From assembly GCF_902498915.1 (NCBI RefSeq), contig NZ_CABVLQ010000001.1: 64,000 nt of DNA; one strand, written 5' to 3'. Positions 52,771 to 62,228 of this stretch are shown piece after piece. The notes beneath the pieces are model-generated. The model made no database searches and was not told the origin of the DNA. It saw nothing but the letters and a program-made list of their open reading frames with translations. The position numbers and the translations under genes are program-made. Positions within the stretch are counted from its first letter, which is position 1. Each line of letters starts with the position of its first letter. Source of the stretch: Escherichia ruysiae. GTDB lineage: Bacteria > Pseudomonadota > Gammaproteobacteria > Enterobacterales > Enterobacteriaceae.

Positions 52771-55032
52771 ATGTCGCAACATAACGAAAAGAACCCACAT
52801 CAGCACCAGTCACCACTACACGACTCCAGCGAAGCGAAACCGGGAATGGACTCACTGGCACCTGAAGACGGATCTCATCGTCCAGCGGCTGAACCGACCC
52901 CGCCAGGCGCACAACCTACCGCCCCTGGGAGTCTGAAAGCTCCTGATACGCGTAACGAAAAACTAAACTCTCTGGAAGACGTACGCAAAGGCAGTGAAAA
53001 TTATGCGCTGACCACTAATCAGGGCGTGCGCATCGCCGACGATCAAAACTCCCTACGAGCCGGTAGCCGTGGTCCAACGCTGCTGGAAGATTTTATTCTG
53101 CGCGAGAAAATCACCCACTTCGACCATGAACGTATCCCGGAACGTATCGTTCACGCGCGTGGGTCAGCCGCTCACGGTTATTTCCAGCCATATAAAAACT
53201 TAAGCGATATAACCAAAGCCGACTTCCTGTCAGATCCGAACAAAATTACCCCGGTGTTCGTGCGTTTCTCTACCGTTCAGGGTGGCGCAGGTTCGGCAGA
53301 TACGGTGCGTGATATCCGTGGTTTCGCCACCAAGTTCTATACCGAAGAAGGCATTTTTGATCTTGTGGGTAACAACACGCCTGTCTTCTTTATTCAGGAT
53401 GCACACAAATTTCCGGACTTTGTTCATGCGGTAAAACCAGAACCGCACTGGGCAATTCCGCAAGGGCAAAGCGCCCACGACACCTTCTGGGATTATGTTT
53501 CCCTGCAACCAGAAACGCTCCACAACGTGATGTGGGCGATGTCAGATCGCGGAATACCACGCAGTTACCGCACCATGGAAGGCTTCGGCATTCACACCTT
53601 CCGCCTGATTAACGCCGAAGGTAAAGCAACCTTTGTGCGTTTCCACTGGAAACCACTGGCAGGTAAAGCCTCGCTGGTTTGGGATGAAGCGCAGAAACTT
53701 ACCGGACGTGATCCAGACTTCCACCGCCGCGAACTGTGGGAAGCCATTGAAGCAGGCGACTTCCCGGAGTATGAACTGGGCTTCCAGTTGATCCCCGAAG
53801 AAGATGAATTCAAATTCGACTTCGACCTGCTTGACCCAACGAAACTCATCCCGGAAGAGTTAGTCCCCGTTCAGCGCGTCGGCAAAATGGTGCTTAACCG
53901 TAACCCGGATAACTTCTTTGCCGAAAACGAACAGGCAGCTTTCCATCCTGGTCATATTGTCCCCGGTCTGGATTTCACCAACGATCCGCTGTTGCAGGGG
54001 CGTTTGTTCTCCTATACCGATACACAAATCAGCCGTCTTGGCGGGCCGAATTTTCATGAAATTCCGATTAATCGCCCTACCTGCCCGTACCACAATTTCC
54101 AGCGTGACGGTATGCATCGGATGGGAATCGACACTAACCCGGCGAATTACGAACCGAACTCGATCAACGATAACTGGCCGCGCGAAACGCCGCCGGGGCC
54201 AAAACGCGGTGGATTTGAATCATACCAGGAGCGCGTGGAAGGCAATAAAGTGCGGGAGCGCAGCCCATCATTTGGCGAATACTATTCGCATCCGCGCCTG
54301 TTCTGGTTAAGTCAGACGCCGTTCGAGCAACGCCATATTGTCGATGGTTTCAGCTTTGAGTTAAGCAAAGTTGTACGACCTTATATTCGTGAACGCGTCG
54401 TTGACCAGTTGGCGCATATTGATCTGACTCTGGCGCAGGCGGTAGCAAAAAATCTCGGTATCGAACTGACTGACGATCAGCTGAATATTACGCCGCCACC
54501 TGACGTAAACGGGCTGATAAAAGATCCTGCGTTGAGTCTGTATGCCATTCCTGATGGTGATGTGAAAGGTCGTGTGGTAGCGATTTTGCTTAATGATGAA
54601 GTGAGATCGGCAGACCTTCTGTCAATCCTCAAGGCGCTGAAAGCTAAAGGCGTTCATGCCAAACTGCTTTATTCGCGGATGGGGGAAGTGACTGCCGATG
54701 ACGGTACGGTGCTGCCAATAGCCGCTACCTTTGCCGGGGCACCATCGCTGACGGTCGATGCGGTGATTGTCCCTTGCGGCAATATCGCCGATATTGCCGA
54801 CAACGGCGATGCAAACTATTACCTGATGGAAGCCTACAAACACCTTAAACCGATTGCGCTGGCAGGAGACGCACGCAAGTTTAAGGCGACAATCAAGGTT
54901 GATGACCAGGGTGAAGAAGGGATCGTGGAAGCCGACAGCGCCGACGGTAGTTTTATGGATGAACTATTAACGCTAATGGCAGCGCACCGCGTATGGTCAC
55001 GTATTCCTAAGATTGATAAAATTCCGGCGTAA
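52771..55032 (+). CDS. katE: Catalase HPII (KatE)
   Basis: 753-residue large-subunit haem d catalase. An N-terminal extension (1-75, rich in Pro, Gln and His) is followed by the catalase core: the active His in ERIVHARGSAAHGYF (near 128), NTPVFFIQDAHKFPDFVHA, the haem Tyr in LGGPNFHEIP-containing region and RLFSYTDTQ (near 415). A C-terminal flavodoxin-like domain lies at about 600-753. RpoS-dependent stationary-phase enzyme. Intact. Confidence 0.98.
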   Translation: MSQHNEKNPHQHQSPLHDSSEAKPGMDSLAPEDGSHRPAAEPTPPGAQPTAPGSLKAPDTRNEKLNSLEDVRKGSENYALTTNQGVRIADDQNSLRAGSRGPTLLEDFILREKITHFDHERIPERIVHARGSAAHGYFQPYKNLSDITKADFLSDPNKITPVFVRFSTVQGGAGSADTVRDIRGFATKFYTEEGIFDLVGNNTPVFFIQDAHKFPDFVHAVKPEPHWAIPQGQSAHDTFWDYVSLQPETLHNVMWAMSDRGIPRSYRTMEGFGIHTFRLINAEGKATFVRFHWKPLAGKASLVWDEAQKLTGRDPDFHRRELWEAIEAGDFPEYELGFQLIPEEDEFKFDFDLLDPTKLIPEELVPVQRVGKMVLNRNPDNFFAENEQAAFHPGHIVPGLDFTNDPLLQGRLFSYTDTQISRLGGPNFHEIPINRPTCPYHNFQRDGMHRMGIDTNPANYEPNSINDNWPRETPPGPKRGGFESYQERVEGNKVRERSPSFGEYYSHPRLFWLSQTPFEQRHIVDGFSFELSKVVRPYIRERVVDQLAHIDLTLAQAVAKNLGIELTDDQLNITPPPDVNGLIKDPALSLYAIPDGDVKGRVVAILLNDEVRSADLLSILKALKAKGVHAKLLYSRMGEVTADDGTVLPIAATFAGAPSLTVDAVIVPCGNIADIADNGDANYYLMEAYKHLKPIALAGDARKFKATIKVDDQGEEGIVEADSADGSFMDELLTLMAAHRVWSRIPKIDKIPA

Positions 55033-55038
55033 ATATGA

Positions 55039-55068
55039 ATAAAGTCACTCCCCCAGGGGAGTGACTTT
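55039..55068. terminator. Bidirectional terminator between katE and chbG
   Basis: AAAGTCACTCCCC, loop CAG, GGGAGTGACTTT, lying between the convergent katE and chbG stops. Confidence 0.8.
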
Positions 55069-55078
55069 ACAAACTTCC

Positions 55079-55837
55079 TTACACATCAAGATAACTACCC
55101 AACCGATAACCTCGCTCGGCAATGGCATACTTCAACGATGCTGATGTCAACACTTCCAGCTCCGTTAACCGTGGAAAGCAATAAGCACTCTGGCGAATTG
55201 TATTATCGACAAACGCCGGATGGCACATCACTTCCAACGAACGTTCACCGCGATGGCTGGAATCATCCAGCACTTGCAGAAACAGTGACTCGCTAATCTC
55301 TTCACCATAGAACGCGCTACTGAAGCCCTGCGAACTGCGCAATTTAGCGGGTAAATCACCATCGCTAAATAACGGCTGACGGTCGATGCGCAACGCAATC
55401 CCCTCTTCAGCCGCAAACTTTGCCACAATCGGGAAAATCTGCGGGAACATATGCACATGATGATGGCTATCAAGATGTGTAGGTTTGCGCCCAAATAGCT
55501 CAATGAAACGCAGATACTGACAGGCAAGTTCCTGAGCAATTTCCTTTAGCGGTAAAGCATCTTCTTCCGCCAGTTGCCAGATCCACTTCCCCAGCACGCC
55601 TTCGCGGGTTAAACCCGGCATTGCAGTCAGCGGCTTGCCCAGGGTGAGAACAAAATGCATCCCAACTGCCAGGCTCGGTTCATCACGACTCAACTGCACC
55701 GCATGGTCGATAGCTTCACCATTCACCAGCGCCGTCGTTGACGTGACAATACCGTTTCGACAGGCCTCGATAATGCCGTAGTTCTGACCTTTGCTTAAGC
55801 CAAAATCATCGGCATTAACAATCAGTAAGCGTTCCAT
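55079..55837 (-). CDS. chbG: Chitooligosaccharide deacetylase ChbG
   Basis: 252-residue YdjC-family deacetylase. It removes an acetyl group from chitobiose and chitotriose phosphates, producing the inducer for ChbR. Metal residues are visible in VNADDFGLSKG (Asp-Asp) and in DSHHHVHMFP (His). Last gene of chbBCARFG, 12 bases after chbF. Confidence 0.94.
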   Translation of the reverse strand: MERLLIVNADDFGLSKGQNYGIIEACRNGIVTSTTALVNGEAIDHAVQLSRDEPSLAVGMHFVLTLGKPLTAMPGLTREGVLGKWIWQLAEEDALPLKEIAQELACQYLRFIELFGRKPTHLDSHHHVHMFPQIFPIVAKFAAEEGIALRIDRQPLFSDGDLPAKLRSSQGFSSAFYGEEISESLFLQVLDDSSHRGERSLEVMCHPAFVDNTIRQSAYCFPRLTELEVLTSASLKYAIAERGYRLGSYLDV

Positions 55838-55849
55838 AATCAGCCCCGG

Positions 55850-57202
55850 TTAATGTGCTTTTTTGAGTTCTGCTATGCAGTCGGCAAAATTTGGCAGCCA
55901 TTTCTCATGCGCCAGAATCATCTCACGCGCCAGCAACTCAGCATCGCGATCGGAATGCACCAACGGGCTAAGGTTTAGCGCCAGTAACACATCGTTAAAT
56001 TCCCCGCTAAGTGCTGCGTTGCTGGCGGCAATCTCGAAGCCTTTGATGGTGTGAATCAGCCCCATCACTTTGTCATCGAAATGCGTAATGCGCGGATGTG
56101 GAGTCGCGCCATCGCGCCCCAGCGTGCAGGTCATTTCTACCGCCCAGTCTGCCGGAATATTATCAATATGCCCATGATGCGGGATATTAACGTAATGTTC
56201 CGTTTGCTTGTCGTTGTAGATAGCGTTAATGACTTCGCACGCTGCATCAGAGTAATAAGCTCCACCGCGCTGCTCCAGCTCTTTCGGTTTCACTTTCAGA
56301 TCCGGGTTTTTATACAGATCAAAGAGTTGCTTCTCGACTTTCTGTACCACCTGCGCACGCGCGCCGCCTTTGTAATACTCACCCATTTCAATCGCCAGCA
56401 TCTCTTTTTGCTTGAAGTAATAAAGCAAATAGGAACACGGCAACAGGTTCAGTGCCCGAATTAAGCCTTCGCTAAACGGCAGATCGAAAATGTTTTTTAC
56501 GCCAGACGCTTTTAACTGCCCTGACGCCACGCCGTCGAGCAATTCGGCAAAACGTGATTTGCCATTTACCAACACATCCTTAATAAACACCATGTGGTTC
56601 AGGCCGAACAGATCGATAGATAAATCATCGTTCTCATTCAAGGCTAAAACATCGCCGATAAACATTTTCATGCCAATCGGAATATTACATACGCCGATAA
56701 AGCGTTTAAATCCGCTATGACGATAAACCGCTTCAGTGACCATTCCCGCCGGGTTAGTGAAGTTGATCACCCACACATTCGGACAAAGTTCTTCGACATC
56801 TTTTACGATGTCAAAAATCACAGGAATGGTGCGCAGACCTTTAAACAGGCCACCCGCACCATTAGTTTCCTGGCCAAGATAACCATGACTTAACGGAATA
56901 CGTTCATCCAGTTCGCGTGCTGGTAATTGACCTACGCGCAGTTGGGTAGTGACAAAATCAGCCCCTTTCAGCGCCTCACGACGATCAAGCGTTTTATAAA
57001 GTTTAATCGGTACACCAGCGTTATCGATCATTCGCTGGCAGAGATCAAAGATAATATCCAGTTTTGCCTTACCACCTTCGACATCCACCAGCCATAATTC
57101 AGTCACTGGCAATTCGTGATAACGCTTAATAAACCCTTCCAGCAGTTCCGGGGTATAACTACTCCCGCCACCAATAGTGACGACTTTTAATTTCTGGCTC
57201 AT
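55850..57202 (-). CDS. chbF: 6-phospho-beta-glucosidase / diacetylchitobiose-6-P hydrolase ChbF
   Basis: 450-residue glycoside hydrolase family 4 enzyme, NAD+- and metal-dependent, which cleaves mono-deacetylated chitobiose-6-phosphate and other beta-glucoside phosphates. NAD block GGGSSYTPELLEGF at the N-terminus; metal residues in GVCNIPIGMK (Cys near 170) and LFGLNHMVF (His near 200). Start at 57202 (MSQKLKVVT); an in-frame ATG 15 bases upstream is part of the ribosome-binding region. Confidence 0.95.
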   Translation of the reverse strand: MSQKLKVVTIGGGSSYTPELLEGFIKRYHELPVTELWLVDVEGGKAKLDIIFDLCQRMIDNAGVPIKLYKTLDRREALKGADFVTTQLRVGQLPARELDERIPLSHGYLGQETNGAGGLFKGLRTIPVIFDIVKDVEELCPNVWVINFTNPAGMVTEAVYRHSGFKRFIGVCNIPIGMKMFIGDVLALNENDDLSIDLFGLNHMVFIKDVLVNGKSRFAELLDGVASGQLKASGVKNIFDLPFSEGLIRALNLLPCSYLLYYFKQKEMLAIEMGEYYKGGARAQVVQKVEKQLFDLYKNPDLKVKPKELEQRGGAYYSDAACEVINAIYNDKQTEHYVNIPHHGHIDNIPADWAVEMTCTLGRDGATPHPRITHFDDKVMGLIHTIKGFEIAASNAALSGEFNDVLLALNLSPLVHSDRDAELLAREMILAHEKWLPNFADCIAELKKAH

Positions 57203-57321
57203 AATTTCTCCCTTCATCAGGAAATACTGATATTCTTCATACCTGCCTCTACGTCAGGAATATCCCGGTCTCCCCAGGATAAATAAGGCACGCATGTAAA
57301 TTTAATGATCAGTGACAATAG

Positions 57322-58164
57322 CTACTGATTAAATTCAGTCAATTTCTTACGATAACTATTTGGTGTAAAAGATGTTAGTTTCTTAAACGTTTTAATAAAC
57401 AGGCTTGGGCTACTATAACCGGCTTCAAATGCAATATCAGTCACAGAATAGTTGGTCATTTCCAGTTGTTTTTTGGCAAAGTTAATGCGGATTTCATTAA
57501 TAATCTGCATCGGCGTTTTGCCATAATATCGCTGAGTCGCACGCGTCAAATACTCCTGCGATTTAGCCGATAACATCACCATATTTTCCAGCGCATTTTC
57601 ACTGAACTGCGCTTTATCATGCATCTTTTCAACCGTACTTTTTAACCACTGTGGCACATCATCAATCACCTGTTCTTCGCGGTAATGACGTAAACGGTTA
57701 ATGACATAAAAAGTGACTATCTCAACAAATTCTTCCAGACCGGTTTCGCTGAAATTCAATGAAGAAATCACCGTTTCCACATAGGTAAGAAAAGTATTAT
57801 TAGTTCGGTAAACCTGTGAAGCAACAAAGCAATAAGGCAACAACGGCAAATAATGCTGTTCAAAAAAACGTTTACTGATCCCAACGTTCAATATGCGCGT
57901 GGCACCAAACTCATAAAAACTTTGATGGTGTGATCCTAACGGAATAAAAACAAAATCGCCCCGTTCCAGCAACACGCGCTTACCGTTAATCTCCTGGAAA
58001 TAACGACCAGTTAAAACCAGGGTAAATTCATAATAGTCATGCTGATGCAATCCAGTAATACTTTCCGTTTTATTGTAGATAAACACATGGAAATTTTTGC
58101 CATTAAACAACTGCTGTTCACGGGCAGTGGCAATTTCCGGCGCATTAATCACTGGCTGCATCAT
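57322..58164 (-). CDS. chbR: ChbR, AraC-family regulator of the chb operon
   Basis: 280-residue dual regulator that represses chb without sugar and activates it with CRP when the ChbG product is present. A cupin N-terminal domain (about 25-110, GLHQHDYYEFTLVLTGRYFQEI) and two helix-turn-helix units at about 180-275 (FAKKQLEMTNYSVTDIAFEAGYSSPSLFIKTFKKLT). Located inside its own operon between chbA and chbF. Confidence 0.94.
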   Translation of the reverse strand: MMQPVINAPEIATAREQQLFNGKNFHVFIYNKTESITGLHQHDYYEFTLVLTGRYFQEINGKRVLLERGDFVFIPLGSHHQSFYEFGATRILNVGISKRFFEQHYLPLLPYCFVASQVYRTNNTFLTYVETVISSLNFSETGLEEFVEIVTFYVINRLRHYREEQVIDDVPQWLKSTVEKMHDKAQFSENALENMVMLSAKSQEYLTRATQRYYGKTPMQIINEIRINFAKKQLEMTNYSVTDIAFEAGYSSPSLFIKTFKKLTSFTPNSYRKKLTEFNQ

Positions 58165-58171
58165 CGACTCC

Positions 58172-58522
58172 TTATGCCTTCAGTTTTTCATGAAGCTCAA
58201 TTAATTCGGTAATCAGTTCACGTGCAAGCATGGAAGTCATTAAATGATCCTGGGCGTGAACCAGCACCAGACTCACTTTCATCTTGCCTTCGCCCGCGTC
58301 GCCTTCAATCAGTTTCGTCTGTACCAGATGCGCTTCATTCAAGGCCATCCGCGACTGATCCATCATGGCTTTTGCCGCTGCAAAATCACCCTGCTTCGCC
58401 TGCTTCAGCGCCGCATACGCCAGGCTGCGCGCTTGTCCGGAGTTGATGATAAGCCCCATCACCACTTCTTCCAGTTCCTCAGCTTCCGTTTGCGTATCAG
58501 GAATATTATCGAGATCCATCAT
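58172..58522 (-). CDS. chbA: Chitobiose PTS enzyme IIA (ChbA)
   Basis: 116-residue lactose-family EIIA, a trimeric helical protein that takes phosphate from HPr on His89 (LVLVHAQDHL) and gives it to ChbB. Starts with an acidic N-terminus (MMDLDNIPDTQTEAEELEE). Seven bases precede chbR, and chbC lies 50 bases upstream. Confidence 0.95.
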   Translation of the reverse strand: MMDLDNIPDTQTEAEELEEVVMGLIINSGQARSLAYAALKQAKQGDFAAAKAMMDQSRMALNEAHLVQTKLIEGDAGEGKMKVSLVLVHAQDHLMTSMLARELITELIELHEKLKA

Positions 58523-58572
58523 ACATCGTTCCTCTCTATTCTTACCGGCACGATTGCCCGTACCGGCATCGA

Positions 58573-59931
58573 TTAAAATTTCAGGGCGTTAGCAATATCT
58601 TCTTCGCTCTCTTCTTTATCAATCACGTTCTGCGCTTTGTTTGCCACCACGACAAATGGCAGATATATCAGCGTTGCGATGCCAAGGTTGAAGAGTGCGA
58701 CCAGCAATGCGGCGACGCTACCGTTAGTATTAAAGAAGGCTCCCAGACCGGTTGGCATGGTCCACGGTGCAATGTTTGTCACCGGTGGGATGATGCCCAT
58801 GTAGTACGCCGCCAGAGTAATTGCCGCCAGAATCGGTTGCACCAGAACAAACGGGATAAACATCACCGGGTTCATGATAATCGGCAGACCAAACAGAATC
58901 GGTTCGTTAATCTGGAAGATGCCCGACGGCAGCGCCAGTTTTGCCACCTGACGATAATCAGCACGGCGAGAAGCGATAAAGATAGCCAGGATCAGGCCTA
59001 AAGTCGCACCACTGCCACCAAGGAAAATAAAGGAATCCAGCATCGGCTTGGCCCAGATATGGAAGGTCTTACCGGCTGCCAGCGCCGCTTCGACGGAGCC
59101 ATATTGTTGATAGGTGGCGATGTTTTCCAGCGCCCACGGCGTCATAATGCCGTTGTCCAGCGCGGTCAGCGCCAGTGCGCCGTGAATACCGAAGAACCAC
59201 AGCAGCGGAACAAAGATCACATACGCCCAGCCGACCACGCTACCCAACGATGCCAGCGGCGTCGAGATGGTATCCATAATAATCTGATGGAAGTTAGTGC
59301 CCCAGGTATTCAACGCCCAGGCAATAATCCCCATCACAGAAAGAATAATAAAGCCGGGAATTAATGCTGAGAAAGAACGTGAGACCGATGTCGGTACACT
59401 GTCGGGTAATTTAATCACCCAGTTGCGGTGGACAATAAAGGTAAACATTTCTGCCACCACCAGGCCGATAATAATCCCGGAGATGATATTCGCGCCACCT
59501 AACCAATTAGCGCCGACCGCATAAGCTTCACCGACACTATAAGGCGTGACGGTCATAAATGCCGCAACGGATAACAACCCTGCCGCGAGCGCATCGACTT
59601 TACGCTCTTCTGCCAGCGCCATACCGATAAAAAACGGCGCCATTAAAGACATAATCCCTAATGTTCCGTTGTATACGTTTCCGCCAATACCTTTCAGGCC
59701 ATTAAGTGTTTCAATGGTTGAAGCGTCGAGGCGAATACCTAAGGAGTAAAAAAACGACCCCTCCCCAAAGCTCAGAAAAACGTTATTGATTAATACAAAC
59801 ATGGCCCCCGCAAGGGTTAACGGCATTAAGCGAATAAAACCGTTTTTGATTGCATTAACGTGTGGCTGTTTTCCTATTTTGACTGCAAAAGGGAGGAGTA
59901 CCTTTTCAAGCGATGCAATAACATTACTCAT
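58573..59931 (-). CDS. chbC: Chitobiose PTS enzyme IIC (ChbC)
   Basis: 452-residue lactose-family EIIC permease with about ten membrane helices, taking up N,N'-diacetylchitobiose and cellobiose and phosphorylating them. Typical blocks are FGIHGALALTALDNGIMTPW and INEPILFGLPIIMNPVMFIPF, the latter with the conserved NEP(I/V)xFG of sugar binding. ChiX sRNA can pair with the leader between chbB and chbC. Confidence 0.95.
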   Translation of the reverse strand: MSNVIASLEKVLLPFAVKIGKQPHVNAIKNGFIRLMPLTLAGAMFVLINNVFLSFGEGSFFYSLGIRLDASTIETLNGLKGIGGNVYNGTLGIMSLMAPFFIGMALAEERKVDALAAGLLSVAAFMTVTPYSVGEAYAVGANWLGGANIISGIIIGLVVAEMFTFIVHRNWVIKLPDSVPTSVSRSFSALIPGFIILSVMGIIAWALNTWGTNFHQIIMDTISTPLASLGSVVGWAYVIFVPLLWFFGIHGALALTALDNGIMTPWALENIATYQQYGSVEAALAAGKTFHIWAKPMLDSFIFLGGSGATLGLILAIFIASRRADYRQVAKLALPSGIFQINEPILFGLPIIMNPVMFIPFVLVQPILAAITLAAYYMGIIPPVTNIAPWTMPTGLGAFFNTNGSVAALLVALFNLGIATLIYLPFVVVANKAQNVIDKEESEEDIANALKF

Positions 59932-59988
59932 AGAAAAATACCCTTAAAAACCGCAATTAAAGTATTGCGGTATAGATTTATGAAATAA

Positions 59989-60000
59989 CTCTTTGACGGA
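59989..60000 (-). promoter_or_regulatory. ChiX sRNA pairing site in the chbB-chbC spacer
   Basis: The mRNA strand reads TCCGTCAAAGAG. This is complementary to the CUCUUUGACGG seed of the sRNA ChiX (MicM). When chb is induced this site traps ChiX, relieving repression of chiP; it is the known target-mimic arrangement. Confidence 0.8.
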
Positions 60001-60012
60001 AAAATTTAAAAA

Positions 60013-60333
60013 TTAATTTGCTGCGGCTTTTTTAATTGCTGCAACTGCAGCCTTAAGCACGCCTAAACCATCGACTTTGCCATATAACAGTGAATCAATG
60101 ACTTCAACGGGTTTGTTGGGTAACAAACGCTGGATTTCGGGCAACATATAAGCAATCTGCGGCCCTAATAACACGACATCGGCATTCTGACCTTTTTCAC
60201 CCGCCAGTGTTTCCGGAAATGCTTCAATAATGACCGGAACTTCATATTTTTCTGCCTGTGCGCGCATTTTTGATACCAGTAAAGAGGTAGACATGCCCGC
60301 AGAACAAAACAGATAAATGTGTTTCTTTTCCAT
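60013..60333 (-). CDS. chbB: Chitobiose PTS enzyme IIB (ChbB)
   Basis: 106-residue lactose-family EIIB. The phosphorylated Cys10 is in IYLFCSAGMSTS, with the P-loop after it. First gene of chbBCARFG; phosphate passes from ChbA His89 to Cys10 to the sugar. Ribosome site GAGGGCA precedes the ATG. Confidence 0.95.
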   Translation of the reverse strand: MEKKHIYLFCSAGMSTSLLVSKMRAQAEKYEVPVIIEAFPETLAGEKGQNADVVLLGPQIAYMLPEIQRLLPNKPVEVIDSLLYGKVDGLGVLKAAVAAIKKAAAN

Positions 60334-60573
60334 AAAACTGCCCTCATCAACGATTATCTGTCAGCCAGACACTCCGCAAGCCTTCACCTGCTTCCATGCT
60401 CTGGGTAACTTGCGAAACCAACATGACTTTTTTTGGTGGCTGAAAAGAGTATACGGTATTGACCTGAACGATAGTATTTCTTTGACCATGCAAATTGTCT
60501 CTCCTTGACCTGTTGTTATGACCTCCTTCACATTTCGGTTAAATAATTCGCGACAATAAATAAGAACACGGGG
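60334..60573 (-). promoter_or_regulatory. chb promoter region with candidate CRP site
   Basis: AAATGTGA-N6-TCATAACA (60514-60535, minus strand) fits the CRP consensus TGTGA-N6-TCACA with one change. An A+T-rich stretch at 60541-60563 may include a NagC half site, but I could not fix it. ChbR sites are expected between here and chbB. No gene is present. Confidence 0.55.
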
Positions 60574-60600
60574 CAAAAAAAACCGGCGCAATGGCCGGTT
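60574..60600 (-). terminator. osmE terminator
   Basis: AACCGGC, loop, GCCGGTT followed on the minus strand by a run of eight T, 33 bases after the osmE stop. Confidence 0.85.
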
Positions 60601-60632
60601 TCCGGTGTAAATCAAGCTTTCAGGCGAAGAAA

Positions 60633-60971
60633 TTACTTCGCTGCTTGTGGATCGGTGTCGTATTCGGCACAGGTCTGATAGCCAGAGTTGATAACATGTC
60701 CGGTATCATCTAAGGCAACAAAATAGGTTTCTGCTTTACCATCACGTTGACCCAGGATATAGGTCTGGCAAGTACCACGAGCATGGATCATGCTCACTTC
60801 AGACGAAGGTTTACCCGCAATTTGTGCAACCTGCGCCCGGCTCATGCCTTTTTTGACGTCTTTCACCACAGGCTGTACAAACTGGTCTTTGGTACGATCA
60901 TACGCCGTACAACCTGCCAGCATGGTTAATACCGCCGCTGCACCCAGAATTCCTGCCATATTCTTGTTCAT
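60633..60971 (-). CDS. osmE: Osmotically inducible lipoprotein OsmE
   Basis: 112-residue envelope lipoprotein of the SmpA/OmlA (BamE-like) fold. Signal peptide with lipobox LAGC and lipidated Cys21; the mature part has VKKGMSRAQVAQIAGKP, the BamE-like repeat. Induced at high osmolarity and in stationary phase via RpoS. Role unknown. Divergent from nadE. Confidence 0.92.
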   Translation of the reverse strand: MNKNMAGILGAAAVLTMLAGCTAYDRTKDQFVQPVVKDVKKGMSRAQVAQIAGKPSSEVSMIHARGTCQTYILGQRDGKAETYFVALDDTGHVINSGYQTCAEYDTDPQAAK

Positions 60972-61171
60972 ATTCCGTCCTCTTGTTTATCAGCGTGTTA
61001 GATAAGCCTGGAACACATCGGGGGCTTTTTCAAGCCTGTGAACGAAACGGCTCCGCTTTCAGAGGATTCCTGTATGACGTTTTAACCGCCATTCAACCTG
61101 TTGTCGCTTGTCGTTTCAGTAGCAACGGGTTAGCTTTAAGGAAGTTTTATTTTTCTGTCTGGAGGGGTTCA

Positions 61172-61999
61172 ATGACATTGCAACAACAAATAATAAAGGC
61201 GCTGGGCGCAAAACCGCAGATTAATGCCGAAGAGGAAATTCGCCGCAGCATCGATTTTCTGAAAAGCTATCTGCAAACCTATCCGTTCATTAAATCACTC
61301 GTACTTGGTATTAGTGGTGGTCAGGACTCCACTCTTGCCGGGAAACTGTGTCAAATGGCAATTAACGAGCTTCGTCAGGAAACGGGCAACGAGGCACTGC
61401 AATTCATTGCCGTGCGCCTGCCCTACGGTGTTCAGGCTGATGAACAGGATTGTCAGGACGCCATTGCCTTTATTCAACCGGATCGCGTATTAACCGTGAA
61501 TATCAAGGGCGCGGTATTGGCCAGCGAACAGGCGCTGCGCGAAGCAGGTATTGAATTAAGCGATTTCGTTCGCGGCAATGAAAAAGCGCGTGAGCGGATG
61601 AAAGCGCAATACAGCATTGCAGGCATGACCAACGGTGTCGTGGTTGGCACCGATCATGCGGCAGAAGCCATTACCGGATTCTTTACTAAATACGGTGACG
61701 GTGGTACTGACATTAACCCGCTATACCGTCTGAACAAGCGTCAGGGTAAACAGTTACTGGCGGCATTAGGTTGCCCGGAACATCTCTATAAGAAAGCACC
61801 CACCGCCGATCTGGAAGATGACCGCCCTTCTCTGCCGGATGAAGTGGCGCTTGGCGTCACTTATGACAACATTGATGACTATCTGGAAGGGAAAGCCGTG
61901 CCCGAACAGGTCGCCAGAACAATAGAAAACTGGTATCTGAAAACCGAACATAAACGCCGTCCGCCAATTACCGTTTTCGATGATTTCTGGAAAAAGTAA
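61172..61999 (+). CDS. nadE: NH3-dependent NAD+ synthetase
   Basis: 275-residue enzyme for the last step of NAD synthesis (deamido-NAD plus ammonia and ATP). The ATP pyrophosphatase loop SGGQDST lies near residues 46-52; GTDHAAEAITGFFTKYGDGGTDINPL and KAPTADLEDDRPSLPDE complete the active site. Start at 61172 (MTLQQQIIKA) behind TGGAGGGG; a longer in-frame start at 60983 has no ribosome site. Confidence 0.97.
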   Translation: MTLQQQIIKALGAKPQINAEEEIRRSIDFLKSYLQTYPFIKSLVLGISGGQDSTLAGKLCQMAINELRQETGNEALQFIAVRLPYGVQADEQDCQDAIAFIQPDRVLTVNIKGAVLASEQALREAGIELSDFVRGNEKARERMKAQYSIAGMTNGVVVGTDHAAEAITGFFTKYGDGGTDINPLYRLNKRQGKQLLAALGCPEHLYKKAPTADLEDDRPSLPDEVALGVTYDNIDDYLEGKAVPEQVARTIENWYLKTEHKRRPPITVFDDFWKK

Positions 62000-62044
62000 T
62001 AATTTGCACATAATGGCTTGTACGCAAAAACGTACTTTGTTCAT

Positions 62045-62143
62045 GCCGGATGCGGCGTGAACGCCTTATTCGGCCTACAAAACTTCGCAAATTCAATTCA
62101 TTGCAGGGGGCGAGTCGGCCTGATAAGCGTAGCGCATCAGGCG
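62045..62143. repeat. Pair of REP (BIME) elements
   Basis: GCCGGATGCGGCGTGAACGC-CTTATTCGGCCTACA (62045-62079) and GGCCTGATAAGCGTAGCGCATCAGGCGG (62117-62143) are two typical REP palindromes in opposite orientation, 37 bases apart, downstream of nadE. They often protect mRNA 3' ends. Confidence 0.9.
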
Positions 62144-62197
62144 GTATTACTTTTGTCATCGACCCGCCTCTTTTTTAATCGTTTCCCGCCTGTTACA

Positions 62198-62213
62198 CTG
62201 GATAGATAACCAG
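62198..62213. promoter_or_regulatory. LexA box of cho
   Basis: CTGGATAGATAACCAG keeps both CTG and CAG arms of the LexA site, 15 bases before the cho start. Cho is a known SOS gene. Confidence 0.85.
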
Positions 62214-62228
62214 CACCTGGAGTCAACA

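Noticed and set aside
60541..60563. NagC operator in the chb promoter
   Set aside because: A+T-rich arms are present but do not form the expected palindrome with confidence, so it was not listed as a site.
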